Shown: one piece after another, positions 18,149 through 25,415 of the stretch
Numbering within the stretch: position 1 is the stretch's first letter
How the letters are laid out: each line of letters opens with the position of its first letter
Origin: an uncultured Ruminiclostridium sp.
GTDB lineage: Bacteria; Bacillota; Clostridia; Oscillospirales; Ruminococcaceae
Length of the DNA stretch: 64,000 nt
Direction: 5' to 3'
Assembly (NCBI GenBank): GCA_910579265.1
Contig: CAJTTE010000001.1
Span: 124,001 to 188,000 of the forward strand
Made by a program: the position numbers and the translations under genes
Notes under the pieces: model-generated
The model's input: only the letters and a program-made list of their open reading frames with translations
What the model was told of the DNA's origin: nothing
Databases searched by the model: none

Positions 18149-18626
18149 CAGGGAATTAAACGTAGTATACAAGCCTTTGGACATTAAAGCGCGAGATATT
18201 TCAGACTATTTAAACAACAAAAATTTGGATTGCAGCTACGGGTTTTATAACGGTCATTTTTACAAAAACGAAACGGGTATATATGAAATATCCTATTATC
18301 CCATCCCGGTTATTACCGTAAAAAATTTGTGTGATATTGAGATAAACACAGACGGGATCATTTCGATATCATCAAAGCTTGAAAGAAACCGTGCTTTGAT
18401 TTATGATTATCAAAAACTGAACGAAATAGAATTTGAAGCTTACGGTACGGAAAACTACCTAAATGATTTTTTTATTCCCGGACAGGATTTAAAAACGCTT
18501 AAATTCAATATTAAAAACAGCTTGGAGAAGGAAATCGGGTTTTCCTTTAAATTTTACGAAAATATCAGCTGTCAGTTTTTATGTGATTTTATTCTATTTT
18601 TAAAAGAAGAAGGCTTTTATTACTGA
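18141..18626 (+). CDS. Conserved hypothetical coupled to ligA
   Basis: 161 aa, not recognised. No signal peptide or membrane helix; rich in Tyr, Asn and Asp. The ATG lies inside the last codons of ligA (8-bp overlap) with AAGGAATGATCG just upstream as ribosome site, so it is translated from the ligA mRNA. The sequence reads as a small soluble alpha/beta protein with many aromatic beta segments (GFYNGHFYKNETGIYEISYY). Function unknown; the coupling alone does not show a role in DNA ligation. Confidence 0.75.
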   Translation: MNNRELNVVYKPLDIKARDISDYLNNKNLDCSYGFYNGHFYKNETGIYEISYYPIPVITVKNLCDIEINTDGIISISSKLERNRALIYDYQKLNEIEFEAYGTENYLNDFFIPGQDLKTLKFNIKNSLEKEIGFSFKFYENISCQFLCDFILFLKEEGFYY

Positions 18627-18741
18627 TAAAGAAAATCCGCGTCAATAATTACGGCTTATGTTCAAATAAAGCGTGTCCCTTTACAAACGCCTAAGTATAA
18701 AGCTACGGCGTATGATAAAGGGATAATTTTGTTTCAACATA

Positions 18742-18770
18742 TTGCCATATCATTGAATTTATGTTACAAT
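18742..18770 (+). promoter_or_regulatory. Promoter of the CotH kinase gene
   Basis: TTGCCA (18742-18747), 17 bp, TACAAT (18765-18770), about 75 bp before the start codon. Confidence 0.6.
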
Positions 18771-18844
18771 AAGTACATCGAAAAGCATACCTGTGTAAAG
18801 CGTCAAATCATACGGCGTATCTATAACAAGGAGTTTTAAAATAT

Positions 18845-21202
18845 ATGAAAAAGCTTGTAATATTGATAATTATATTGTTAGTAGGAATCACAGCATCTTT
18901 TTGCCTGGTTTTTTTCCCTGATTTACAGGAGAAGCAGGCTGATGCTATTCCAAATGAAGACGGGGAAACAAACAAAGATGATGAAGAAGAGTCAAAAGAT
19001 CCTCTTCATTTATCCTTTTCTCATAAAGATACCTTTTATGCAGAAACGATTCAGGTTGAAATCATCTGCAAAGACAGCGAGGCTGAGATATACTATACTT
19101 TAGACGGCTCCACACCCGATAAAACTGATAAAAAATATAACGGAGTCATTACCGTAAAGTCAGGACGAAACGTCAATGCCACAACAATAAAGGCAATTGC
19201 CATAAAGGGAGAAGATTCATCAGAGCTTCATACAAAGAGCTATGTGACCGGAAAAAACGTATTTGATCGCTTCGATGATTCGACCTATGTTTTTGTTCTT
19301 TCCTCCGACCCATATAATCTTTACGATTATTATTACGGTGTCTGCGTCGAAGGGCATATCCGCGATCAGTGGCTTGAAAACGAATATAAGGGCGGTGAAA
19401 TACCATACGATGCACCTGCGAACTGGTCGTTAAGAGGACGCGAAAGCGAAAGGGACATGTATGTAGAGGTATATGACAGCAAGGGTAATCAGCTTATTGA
19501 TCAGGCCGCAGGAGGACGCGTCGTAGGAGGGGCCTCAAGAGCCGTTGATCAGAAATCATGGCGACTTATTGCAAGAAATGAATACAGTGAAGGAAACGGA
19601 AAATTTAAATTCCCGTTTTTTGAAGGCGCAACGGACGCTTACGGACAACTGCTAACAAGATTTGACAGAATAACGTTAAGAAATAATGCAAATGACCGTG
19701 AATTTGCGAGCATACGCGACGAAGTAGCAATGCAGCTTGCAAAGAACGCGGGCTTCCCTGATACTCAGGAAACCGTTCCGGCAGCCGTATTTCTCAACGG
19801 AAAATATTATGGGTTTTCATGGCTTCACGAAGCATACTGTAATGATTATCTTGAAAGCATGTACGGAGGAAACAAGGATAACTTCAAGATCGTCGGAGGC
19901 AAGGAAACAAAAGTTGAAGGCGACGACGAACAATCGGTAAATGATTATAACTATATTTGCGAGCTTGCCGAAAAAGGACTTACGGACGATTCATGCTTTG
20001 ATGAATTTTGCAGCCTTGTGGATATAGATAATATGATACTTTACTATGCTATACAGATATATATTAACAACGAAGACTGGCCCGGGAACAATTTTAAGGT
20101 ATGGCGTTATTATCCCGGGGAGGATGAGAAAATCACAAGTTCATTCCTTGACGGCAAATGGAGATTTCTCCTTTATGACGCCGAGTACGGTATGGGACTT
20201 TACGGAAACGGTTACAGAGAACCTACGCTTTCATATGTGGTAAACGGAGGCAGACATATGGGAGGGACCTCGCCGCTGCTTAAGGCCGTTCTGGAACGTG
20301 ACGACATGAAAATAAAATTCACAAATACAATTTGTGATCTTATGTACGGTGAGTTCAGCTTTGATAATGCAAATCAGGTAATAAACGATAAGATAAAGGA
20401 ATGTAATGTGGAATGCATGTATGCTCTTGATAACGGATATACTTCATCATGGGCAAACAGGCAGACGTTTGAAGACAGCCGGAATCAGATAAGAGACTTT
20501 TTTAAGAATCGACCCAAAGTAATAATAAAGGATCTTAAAAAGGTATTCGGTTTTGAGGACAGCATGTTCACAGTTTCCATGACCGGAGGTGCAGGAGGAG
20601 ATTCATACCTTAACACAGTAGAAATAAAAGAATCGGAAAGCGAATCAAGAGACTATTACAATCTTTGTCCGGTTTTGATAAAAGCAAAAGCATATCAAGG
20701 CTACAAATTCTCTCACTGGGAAATAAACGATGCCAGATACGAAAACAGCGAGATGAGCATTACGTCGGATATGGCGGTAGACGGAAAAGTAGTTATAAAG
20801 GCCGTTTACGAAAAGACACAGGTTAATGATGAGCAAGTTTATATAAGTAAGCTTTACACCGCAGGTAAATCCGACAGCATAACCTTGTATAATCCTAATT
20901 CATCAGATATAAAGCTGAGCGGATTTTATCTTTCCGATAAATCTGATAAGCTTGATAAATGGGAAATTCCGTCAGTTGTCATAAAAGCGGAAAGTGAACT
21001 TGTTATCGTATGCAAAAACAACAAGGATGAATCCGCGCTTCAGAAGCTGATTACCAACTTTAATCTAAAAACTGGTGAAACCGTATATCTTTCAAACCCG
21101 GATCTTGAAATTATTTCAAAGGCGGAGGTTGTTGATATGGAAGAAAATCAATGGCTCATAAGAAAACCTGACGGATGTTATGTAATTGAAAACATAAGCT
21201 GA
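18845..21202 (+). CDS. Secreted CotH-type protein kinase with accessory domains
   Basis: 785 aa. Residues 1-25 form a signal peptide or membrane anchor, followed by an acidic linker. Residues ~55-130 match a chitobiase-type beta-sandwich (AEIYYTLDGSTPDKT). The CotH kinase domain follows (~145-560): WSLRGRESERDMYVEVYD, GGASRAVDQKSWRL, LRNNANDREFASIRDEVAMQ and the metal-binding RFLLYDAEYGMGLYGN. An InlB-like beta segment (YKFSHWEINDARY) and a lamin-tail-like domain (ITLYNPNSSDIKLSGFYLSD) end the protein. CotH of Bacillus phosphorylates spore-coat proteins. This larger, exported form probably acts on the cell surface; substrate unknown. Confidence 0.87.
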   Translation: MKKLVILIIILLVGITASFCLVFFPDLQEKQADAIPNEDGETNKDDEEESKDPLHLSFSHKDTFYAETIQVEIICKDSEAEIYYTLDGSTPDKTDKKYNGVITVKSGRNVNATTIKAIAIKGEDSSELHTKSYVTGKNVFDRFDDSTYVFVLSSDPYNLYDYYYGVCVEGHIRDQWLENEYKGGEIPYDAPANWSLRGRESERDMYVEVYDSKGNQLIDQAAGGRVVGGASRAVDQKSWRLIARNEYSEGNGKFKFPFFEGATDAYGQLLTRFDRITLRNNANDREFASIRDEVAMQLAKNAGFPDTQETVPAAVFLNGKYYGFSWLHEAYCNDYLESMYGGNKDNFKIVGGKETKVEGDDEQSVNDYNYICELAEKGLTDDSCFDEFCSLVDIDNMILYYAIQIYINNEDWPGNNFKVWRYYPGEDEKITSSFLDGKWRFLLYDAEYGMGLYGNGYREPTLSYVVNGGRHMGGTSPLLKAVLERDDMKIKFTNTICDLMYGEFSFDNANQVINDKIKECNVECMYALDNGYTSSWANRQTFEDSRNQIRDFFKNRPKVIIKDLKKVFGFEDSMFTVSMTGGAGGDSYLNTVEIKESESESRDYYNLCPVLIKAKAYQGYKFSHWEINDARYENSEMSITSDMAVDGKVVIKAVYEKTQVNDEQVYISKLYTAGKSDSITLYNPNSSDIKLSGFYLSDKSDKLDKWEIPSVVIKAESELVIVCKNNKDESALQKLITNFNLKTGETVYLSNPDLEIISKAEVVDMEENQWLIRKPDGCYVIENIS

Positions 21203-21229
21203 CCTTGTTTTTACATTTTATTTATGATT

Positions 21230-21296
21230 AAAACGGAAAATCATTTTACCTCATGTATTTTTTACAGGACGGTTTAAAATCAAGATTTTCCGTTTT
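21230..21296. terminator. Inverted repeat / possible terminator after the CotH gene
   Basis: 13-bp perfect arms aaaacggaaaatc (21230-21242) and gattttccgtttt (21284-21296) with a 41-nt spacer. It lies 28 bp past the stop. The long loop makes a simple terminator less certain. Confidence 0.5.
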
Positions 21297-21351
21297 GATT
21301 TGATTGTTTTGTTTAAAGGGCTTATATTATTATATTTGAAGAGAGAAATAA

Positions 21352-21391
21352 GGCGTCTTAGATAAAAACACGCGATTGCGTAAAATGAAAA
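21352..21391 (+). repeat. attL: left 40-bp direct repeat with half dif site
   Basis: Identical to 29270-29309. It begins ggcgtcttagataaaaacac and ends with the dif-like left arm attgcgtaaaa plus the centre tgaaaa. The next 11 bp (atcattgcatt) differ from the right arm at the other copy, which is the expected outcome of strand exchange in the centre. Confidence 0.92.
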
Positions 21392-21499
21392 ATCATTGCA
21401 TTAATTTTTACATTAACGCTTTTGTACATAAAACAAGATACAAATTCGCAATTAAAAAAATGCAAAAAAAAGAGCGGCGAACCGCTCTTATAACGTTTA

Positions 21500-21763
21500 C
21501 TATTTATCGCCATAATGTGAACGACACTGAATTATCTCTATGACATTTTCCCGTATTCTATACACAAGTCTATTAACTTCATCTATTCGTCTGCTCCAAT
21601 ATCCGCTTAAATCATTTTTTAGAGCTTCGGGCTTACCAATTCCCGAATAACCGTTTCGGTCAATGTCTTGCAACAACATATTAATGCGCTTAAGCGTTTT
21701 TTTATCCTGCTTCTGCCAGTAAAGATAATCTTCCCAAGCTTCGTCATCCCAAGATTTAATCAT
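21500..21763 (-). CDS. yoeB: YoeB-type mRNA-interferase toxin
   Basis: 87 aa. MIKSWDDEAWEDYLYWQKQD, then the RIDEVNRLVYRI segment and the C-terminal CRSHYGDK, are YoeB hallmarks; the terminal His-Tyr pair and the Glu in RIDEVNRL are the catalytic residues of the family. YoeB binds the ribosome and cuts mRNA in the A site. I start it at 21763, where the ATG overlaps the antitoxin stop (ATGATTAA) behind an AGG ribosome site; a longer reading from 21775 would lie inside the antitoxin. Last gene before attL. Confidence 0.9.
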   Translation of the reverse strand: MIKSWDDEAWEDYLYWQKQDKKTLKRINMLLQDIDRNGYSGIGKPEALKNDLSGYWSRRIDEVNRLVYRIRENVIEIIQCRSHYGDK

Positions 21764-22013
21764 CCTGCACCTCAATCAGATCATGAACGGTACCGCCGGA
21801 ACGTTCCATTCTTTCCTTAGCTTCAATTAAATGTTTCTGATTTTCGGCAGAATAAAAAGGATCAGCTCTAAGCTCGAAGGGAATACCGTTATAACGTACA
21901 ACCTGTTTAAGAAAAATAGTTGTAGCAGCTGAAAGACTAATACCAAGCTCGGAGAAAACATTTTCAGCTTGTTTTTTAAGGGTATCATCAATACGTATAT
22001 TCAAATTTGCCAT
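21756..22013 (-). CDS. relB: RelB/DinJ-type antitoxin
   Basis: 85 aa. MANLNIRIDDTLKKQAENVF is the ribbon-helix-helix DNA-binding part, followed by LGISLSAATTIFLKQVVRYNGIPFEL, characteristic of RelB/DinJ. The C-terminal tail would wrap and block YoeB. Start at 22013, 8 nt after AAAGGAG; an upstream ATG at 22031 overlaps that ribosome site. Driven by a consensus promoter and expected to autoregulate with the toxin. On a prophage it probably acts as a stability module. Confidence 0.9.
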   Translation of the reverse strand: MANLNIRIDDTLKKQAENVFSELGISLSAATTIFLKQVVRYNGIPFELRADPFYSAENQKHLIEAKERMERSGGTVHDLIEVQDD

Positions 22014-22036
22014 TGCGTTCACTCCTTTCATAATAT

Positions 22037-22064
22037 ATTATATCCATTTTTCGTAATTTGTCAA
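22037..22064 (-). promoter_or_regulatory. Promoter of the antitoxin-toxin operon
   Basis: On the - strand: TTGACA (22064-22059), 16 bp, TATAAT (22042-22037). Both hexamers are perfect consensus. About 24 bp lie between the -10 and the antitoxin ATG. Confidence 0.85.
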
Positions 22065-22487
22065 TACAATGTAATGTAAACTTTTAATAAAAAATCCAAA
22101 GCTTGTTATAAATCTATATAGTGTACAGTTACACGCAGCTGATCAATACACCATATATTATGCATTCTGCACAATTACATGCAGTTGGCCTGAACACCCT
22201 GACTGTACATAATGCACAAAGCAGCAGTTAAAGATAGCCACTGCATAACAGCCCCCCAATAGGGGGTTGGGGGTTTGAGTATTGCCAATCGGCGAAGCCG
22301 ATACAGCCACTTTACAGCAGTTGGTACGTCGGTCAGAACTGAGGATGTGCGGAATGCTTTACTCCTTATACTCAGTCACCATTATTACCAAAGCTTGTTA
22401 TAAATTTATACCGTGTACTGTTATTCGTACACGGTATTTTTTATGTAGCGGTAGGGAAGTGTATATTAATTACAATTTTATGTATTG
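22065..22487. other. Prophage non-coding region with repeats and hairpins (candidate origin/packaging region)
   Basis: About 420 bp with no gene. It holds a 36-bp direct repeat (22096-22131 and 22388-22423, 32 of 36 identical), two 31-bp iteron-like units (22122-22152 and 22168-22198, 22 of 31 identical), a ccccc/ggggg hairpin (22253-22266), a perfect atcggc-gaa-gccgat hairpin (22288-22302) and a terminator on the + strand (22409-22442). Filamentous phages keep replication and packaging signals in such a region, but function here is inference. Confidence 0.55.
22409..22442 (+). terminator. Rho-independent terminator without an upstream gene
   Basis: Perfect 10-bp stem taccgtgtac (22409-22418) / gtacacggta (22427-22436), 8-nt loop, then six T. 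On + there is no gene before it in the integrated form. In the excised circle it would end the late transcript coming from rep through attP, or it may end a small RNA. Confidence 0.85.
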
Positions 22488-22718
22488 TTATTTCGTATAT
22501 ACATATTCCCAATATTCGCATAGGTCATCTTCATTATTATCATATCTTTCATAATCGCATTTTTCTAAATCCCAATCGTAATGAATACAATATCTGCACC
22601 ATCCTGGAGAATAGTATTTATTATATTTTTCTGCGCTGACTTTTTTTGGAATTCCCTTTTTAACAATCTCCCTTAATTCTTTTTCTTCAAGCTCTTCAAG
22701 TTCTTCTTTAATTGTCAT
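22488..22718 (-). CDS. Small acidic Cys-containing phage protein
   Basis: 76 aa, not recognised. The N-terminal third is a charged helix (EELEELEEKELREIVKKG). The second half holds CRYCIHYDWDLEKC and a later Cys, which could bind zinc. It starts 4 nt after the XRE repressor stop with AAAGGAG as ribosome site, so it is in the repressor operon. Possibly an accessory lysogeny protein. Confidence 0.75.
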   Translation of the reverse strand: MTIKEELEELEEKELREIVKKGIPKKVSAEKYNKYYSPGWCRYCIHYDWDLEKCDYERYDNNEDDLCEYWEYVYTK

Positions 22719-22722
22719 TTTA

Positions 22723-23028
22723 TCACTCCTTTATCTTTACAATGTTTTTCCCGCTGCCATTTATATTTTGATTAATATTGTATTTTTCTCTATCTTTTTT
22801 CTTTTTTTCTGAAAAACCTATTCCACGTTTATCATTTGTTAGCCCTGCAATATAATCAAGTGATACATCATAGAATTTCGATAGTATTATGCACATACTT
22901 AGAGGTATTTCTCTTTTTCCCGTTTCGTATAAGCTATATTGTTGTTGTGTGATTGTCAATTTTTTTGCAATATCTTCTTGCTTAAGTTGTCTATCTTCCC
23001 TTAGATCCTTTAATCGTGTAAATTGCAC
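22723..23028 (-). CDS. XRE-family prophage repressor
   Basis: 101 aa with a GTG start behind GGGAGG (6-nt gap). Residues 4-65 form a Cro/CI helix-turn-helix: RLKDLREDRQLKQEDIAKKL, TITQQQYSLYETGKREIP and FYDVSLDYIAGLT. The C-terminal 35 residues are basic and probably disordered. It is divergent from the phage structural genes, and three similar 18-bp palindromes lie over both promoters (23071-23142), which strongly suggests it is the lysogeny repressor and controls itself. Confidence 0.9.
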   Translation of the reverse strand: MQFTRLKDLREDRQLKQEDIAKKLTITQQQYSLYETGKREIPLSMCIILSKFYDVSLDYIAGLTNDKRGIGFSEKKKKDREKYNINQNINGSGKNIVKIKE

Positions 23029-23054
23029 AATTTGCCTCCCTTTTTTTGTGCTTC

Positions 23055-23083
23055 TTTATAAATTTTATCATACATCCCTTCAA
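23055..23083 (-). promoter_or_regulatory. Repressor promoter
   Basis: On the - strand: TTGAAG (23083-23078), 17 bp, TATAAA (23060-23055). It overlaps operator 1 (23071-23088), allowing autoregulation. Confidence 0.65.
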
Positions 23084-23088
23084 ATGTC
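23071..23088. promoter_or_regulatory. Repressor operator 1
   Basis: tacatc, 6 bp, aatgtc. Same TACATy-N6-AATGT plan as operators 2 and 3. Covers the repressor -35. Confidence 0.7.
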
Positions 23089-23116
23089 TTGACATACATT
23101 TATTTGAATGTATAAT
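23089..23116 (+). promoter_or_regulatory. Phage early promoter
   Basis: TTGACA (23089-23094), 16 bp, TATAAT (23111-23116), both perfect consensus. The spacer is filled by operator 2, so repressor binding would block RNA polymerase. Confidence 0.88.
23095..23112. promoter_or_regulatory. Repressor operator 2
   Basis: Perfect palindrome tacatt, tatttg, aatgta, lying between the -35 and -10 of the early promoter. Confidence 0.8.
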
Positions 23117-23124
23117 ATATATTG

Positions 23125-23142
23125 TACATCTATACGAATGTA
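23125..23142. promoter_or_regulatory. Repressor operator 3
   Basis: tacatc, tatacg, aatgta, just downstream of the early promoter -10, over the expected transcript start. Confidence 0.75.
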
Positions 23143-23194
23143 CAGGAAGCCCGCCCGCCTTCCGGAAAAACCAAGGGTAGAAAGGAAAATCTAA

Positions 23195-23329
23195 ATGAAA
23201 ATAAGTAAAGACTTAGAAGATCTCTTTGACCTTGAAAGTGCAAGGATCGCTAACTCAATACCGGACGAAGAAGATCGGGAATCTGCCAAAGCAGATAAAG
23301 ATTTAAAAGGTCAGATTTTTATTTATTAA
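23195..23329 (+). CDS. 44-aa phage protein, first gene of the early transcript
   Basis: 44 aa: acidic, soluble, beginning MKISKDLEDLFDLESARIAN. AAAGGA ribosome site 8 nt before the ATG, about 80 bp after the early promoter. Not recognised. A first, tiny gene here could be an antirepressor or replication accessory, but nothing in the sequence shows it. Confidence 0.65.
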   Translation: MKISKDLEDLFDLESARIANSIPDEEDRESAKADKDLKGQIFIY

Positions 23330-23335
23330 AAAAGG

Positions 23336-23420
23336 TTCTCGGGGGTTTACCGATAAGCCCCTGTCCAACCGCTTATGCGGTTTACATATAAACATAACAG
23401 GGACAAGCCCGATCCCGAAT
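23336..23420 (+). other. Structured spacer between the first two phage genes
   Basis: Nested complementary segments: tcggg (23339-23343) with cccga (23414-23418), ccctgt (23359-23364) with acaggg (23397-23402), and the inner hairpin aaccgc-ttat-gcggtt (23367-23382). They could fold as one long stem in the mRNA or the virion ssDNA. Confidence 0.5.
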
Positions 23421-23446
23421 TTACATAGGGCAGAAAGGAATTAAAA

Positions 23447-23779
23447 ATGATAATGAATGTAATTGGCGTACAGGTTGGCTTCGGCAGCTTTAGCAAGGAC
23501 GGTAAAGATATTAATTTTAATAATATCAAGATCCACGCTCTTAAACCAAATGATTATGATACCGATGATCATAATTTCGGCAGGGGTTTCGCTCCGGTGC
23601 TTATCAAGTTTAACAATACTGATTCTGTTGTTAAATCAATTTTCGGTGATCTCATTACAAAGGAATTTCTTTTCGATATGGTCGGCGGCGATTACGATTT
23701 CTATTTTGATGAAAAAGGTAATATCAACCGAATCATTGAACCGTCCGGCGATCCTAACGCAAAGAAAAAAGGAGCTTAA
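23447..23779 (+). CDS. Candidate phage ssDNA-binding protein (pV-like position)
   Basis: 110 aa, soluble, no signal sequence. MIMNVIGVQVGFGSFSKDGK and FAPVLIKFNNTDSVVKSIFG suggest a small beta-barrel; the tail is basic (PNAKKKGA). Filamentous phages encode a ~90-110 aa ssDNA-binding protein just before the coat genes, and this is the only soluble candidate in that position. No sequence identity to Ff pV is evident to me, so the role is inferred from place and size. Ribosome site AAAGGA. Confidence 0.6.
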   Translation: MIMNVIGVQVGFGSFSKDGKDINFNNIKIHALKPNDYDTDDHNFGRGFAPVLIKFNNTDSVVKSIFGDLITKEFLFDMVGGDYDFYFDEKGNINRIIEPSGDPNAKKKGA

Positions 23780-23784
23780 ACAAT

Positions 23785-24096
23785 ATGGTTGTCAATGATG
23801 TTTTTTCACTTGGTACTGATATTGCTATTAATGGATTTTCTGATTCAATATTGACTTTTCTTACACAATCTTCCTCAGAAATCGTTTCTGACGAATCTGG
23901 ATTTAATGCTTATGTAAATTTTCTTTTTAGTGCTGTACCGTATATTATAATTTTTTTCCTCGTTGTCTTAACTGCAATTGTAATCCTTAAAATTAAAATC
24001 AATAAACGGGAAAAGAAGCTTATGGAACAGCCACAACTTAACCGTTTTGATCTTGATGATTTTGAAAAGGAGATTCAAGAAGATGACGGCAACTGA
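23785..24096 (+). CDS. Single-pass membrane protein, possible minor virion protein
   Basis: 103 aa. An N-terminal ~48 residues rich in Ser, Asp and Phe, one helix (AVPYIIIFFLVVLTAIVILKI) and a charged cytosolic tail (INKREKKLMEQ...DDFEKEIQEDD). AAAGGAG ribosome site. Fits a phage envelope-inserted minor coat or assembly protein; not recognised by sequence. Overlaps the next gene. Confidence 0.7.
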   Translation: MVVNDVFSLGTDIAINGFSDSILTFLTQSSSEIVSDESGFNAYVNFLFSAVPYIIIFFLVVLTAIVILKIKINKREKKLMEQPQLNRFDLDDFEKEIQEDDGN

Positions 24097-24235
24097 ATTT
24101 ACTACGGCTCTTTCCGATTCTGATATTTTATCAATAACCGAAAGGCTTGACAGTATCATAAAAATCCTTACTGTTAGTCTTGTTATTATGGGAATGATAC
24201 TTGGCAGCCTTTTGTTTCGGCATTTCAGAAAGTGA
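24083..24235 (+). CDS. 50-aa single-helix membrane protein (minor coat candidate)
   Basis: 50 aa, start at 24083 inside the end of the previous gene, preceded by AAGGAG. Charged N-terminal amphipathic part (SDSDILSITERLDSIIKIL), then a membrane helix (VSLVIMGMILGSLLF) ending in basic FRHFRK. Size and topology resemble the small end-cap proteins of filamentous phages. Confidence 0.65.
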   Translation: MTATEFTTALSDSDILSITERLDSIIKILTVSLVIMGMILGSLLFRHFRK

Positions 24236-24241
24236 GGTCTT

Positions 24242-24358
24242 ATGAATGAGCTTTTTGAACTTTTGACTTTATCGGTAGTTATGGGTTTAGGTTTAAGCGG
24301 TTTTGTATGGCTTATCGGTTATTTATTCTCGGCAGCGATCCATGTCGTGTTTAAATAA
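24242..24358 (+). CDS. 38-aa membrane protein (pVII/pIX-like candidate)
   Basis: 38 aa, starting 6 bp after the previous stop with GTGAGG upstream. Almost entirely one hydrophobic helix (LLTLSVVMGLGLSGFVWLIG) with a short His/Lys tail. Ff pVII and pIX are 33 and 32 aa membrane peptides, so the size and place fit. Assignment is by architecture only. Confidence 0.6.
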   Translation: MNELFELLTLSVVMGLGLSGFVWLIGYLFSAAIHVVFK

Positions 24359-24387
24359 AATAATTTTAATTTAAAGGAGGAACAATA

Positions 24388-24693
24388 ATGTTTTTTAGGA
24401 TCAAAAATGCAATTTTAAAAAAGGGAAAGAGATTAGCCGCCGTTCTTATGTCAGTTTTTACAGCTGTATCTGTTTTCGCTGTCGGAGCTTTTGCGGCCGA
24501 CAGTACAGAAGGCGGAAGCAATATGGCTGAAATTATCAGTTCCGCTGGCTCTACTCTTCAGGTCGAATTTTTATCTCTTGTTAAGACACTAGGTCCTATT
24601 CTCATTACAATCGCAATAGCCGGATTGGGTATGTTTGCCATTATTTATCTTTTTAAAGTGGCGAAAAAGCTTTTTACAAATGCGGCTAGCTAA
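24388..24693 (+). CDS. Major coat protein (pVIII-like)
   Basis: 101 aa preprotein. Residues 1-36 are a long signal peptide with a basic start and an AFA cleavage site. The mature ~65 aa begin ADSTEGGSNMAEI, have an amphipathic helix, a membrane helix (LGPILITIAIAGLGMFAIIY) and a basic end LFKVAKKLFTNAAS. The last stretch is strikingly like the end of Ff pVIII (KLFKKFTSKAS). GGAGG ribosome site and a terminator directly behind it fit the most highly expressed virion gene. Confidence 0.87.
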   Translation: MFFRIKNAILKKGKRLAAVLMSVFTAVSVFAVGAFAADSTEGGSNMAEIISSAGSTLQVEFLSLVKTLGPILITIAIAGLGMFAIIYLFKVAKKLFTNAAS

Positions 24694-24708
24694 TTTTCAT
24701 CTAAGTGT

Positions 24709-24751
24709 AAAGCGGTCTGAAATGATCGCTTTATTACTTATTTTTTATTTT
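24709..24751 (+). terminator. Terminator after the major coat gene
   Basis: Stem aaagcggtc (24709-24717) / gatcgcttt (24724-24732), one G-U pair, 6-nt loop, then a T-rich run. Probably a leaky attenuator separating the strongly expressed coat gene from the assembly genes. Confidence 0.75.
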
Positions 24752-24762
24752 ATGGAAGGGAA

Positions 24763-25404
24763 GTGTTAAAAATTATAAGTATTTATACCGGAACTCCCGG
24801 AAGCGGAAAGTCTTATCATGCAACCGAAAGAATAGATTTAGCCTTAAGACGTGGAGTTAATGTTATCTGCAATTATAATATAAAGACTAATGCCCGTCAT
24901 AAAGGCATTTTTATATATAAAAAAAATTCCGATCTGACTGTTGAATTCCTTATGAAATTTGCTCTTAAGGTGCACAAGGAAAACAAGGAAAGTCAGACTG
25001 TTATTGTTATTGATGAAGCACATATTAAATTTAATAGTCGTGGCTACGATATGCATGAACGTTTGGAGTGGCTCGAGTTTCTTTCCGTTAGCCGTCATAT
25101 TGGTTATGATGTGATCCTGATTACCCAGAACGATAGAGCAATCGACCGTCAGGTTAGGGGACTTGTGGAATATAACTTTAAACACCGCCGTTTATCTGCA
25201 TTTGGCTTCAAGGGCTGGTTTTTAATTTTTATTTGTCATAAAAAGTTTGTATATGTAAAGTATTGGTACGTTCTGAATGAAAAAATCGAGAGCTATTTTT
25301 TTAATATAAAAAAGAAAACCGCCGCTTTATATGATACATTTGCGCTTTTTAAAGAATATGAAAATCCTAAAATTTCACAAGAAAAATCTAATCCCTGTAT
25401 TTAA
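24763..25404 (+). CDS. zot: Zot/pI-type virion assembly ATPase
   Basis: 213 aa, GTG start behind GGAAGGG (close spacing). Walker A YTGTPGSGKSYHA near the N-terminus, Walker B TVIVIDEAHIKF, and the sensor-like DVILITQNDRAIDRQVRGLV are the Zot (zonula occludens toxin/pI) domain signature. In filamentous phages this inner-membrane ATPase drives virion extrusion. It is shorter than Ff pI (348 aa), and a transmembrane segment is not clear (GWFLIFICH is short), so it may rely on the neighbouring 84-aa membrane protein. Confidence 0.92.
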   Translation: MLKIISIYTGTPGSGKSYHATERIDLALRRGVNVICNYNIKTNARHKGIFIYKKNSDLTVEFLMKFALKVHKENKESQTVIVIDEAHIKFNSRGYDMHERLEWLEFLSVSRHIGYDVILITQNDRAIDRQVRGLVEYNFKHRRLSAFGFKGWFLIFICHKKFVYVKYWYVLNEKIESYFFNIKKKTAALYDTFALFKEYENPKISQEKSNPCI

Positions 25405-25415
25405 AAGGAGTTATC

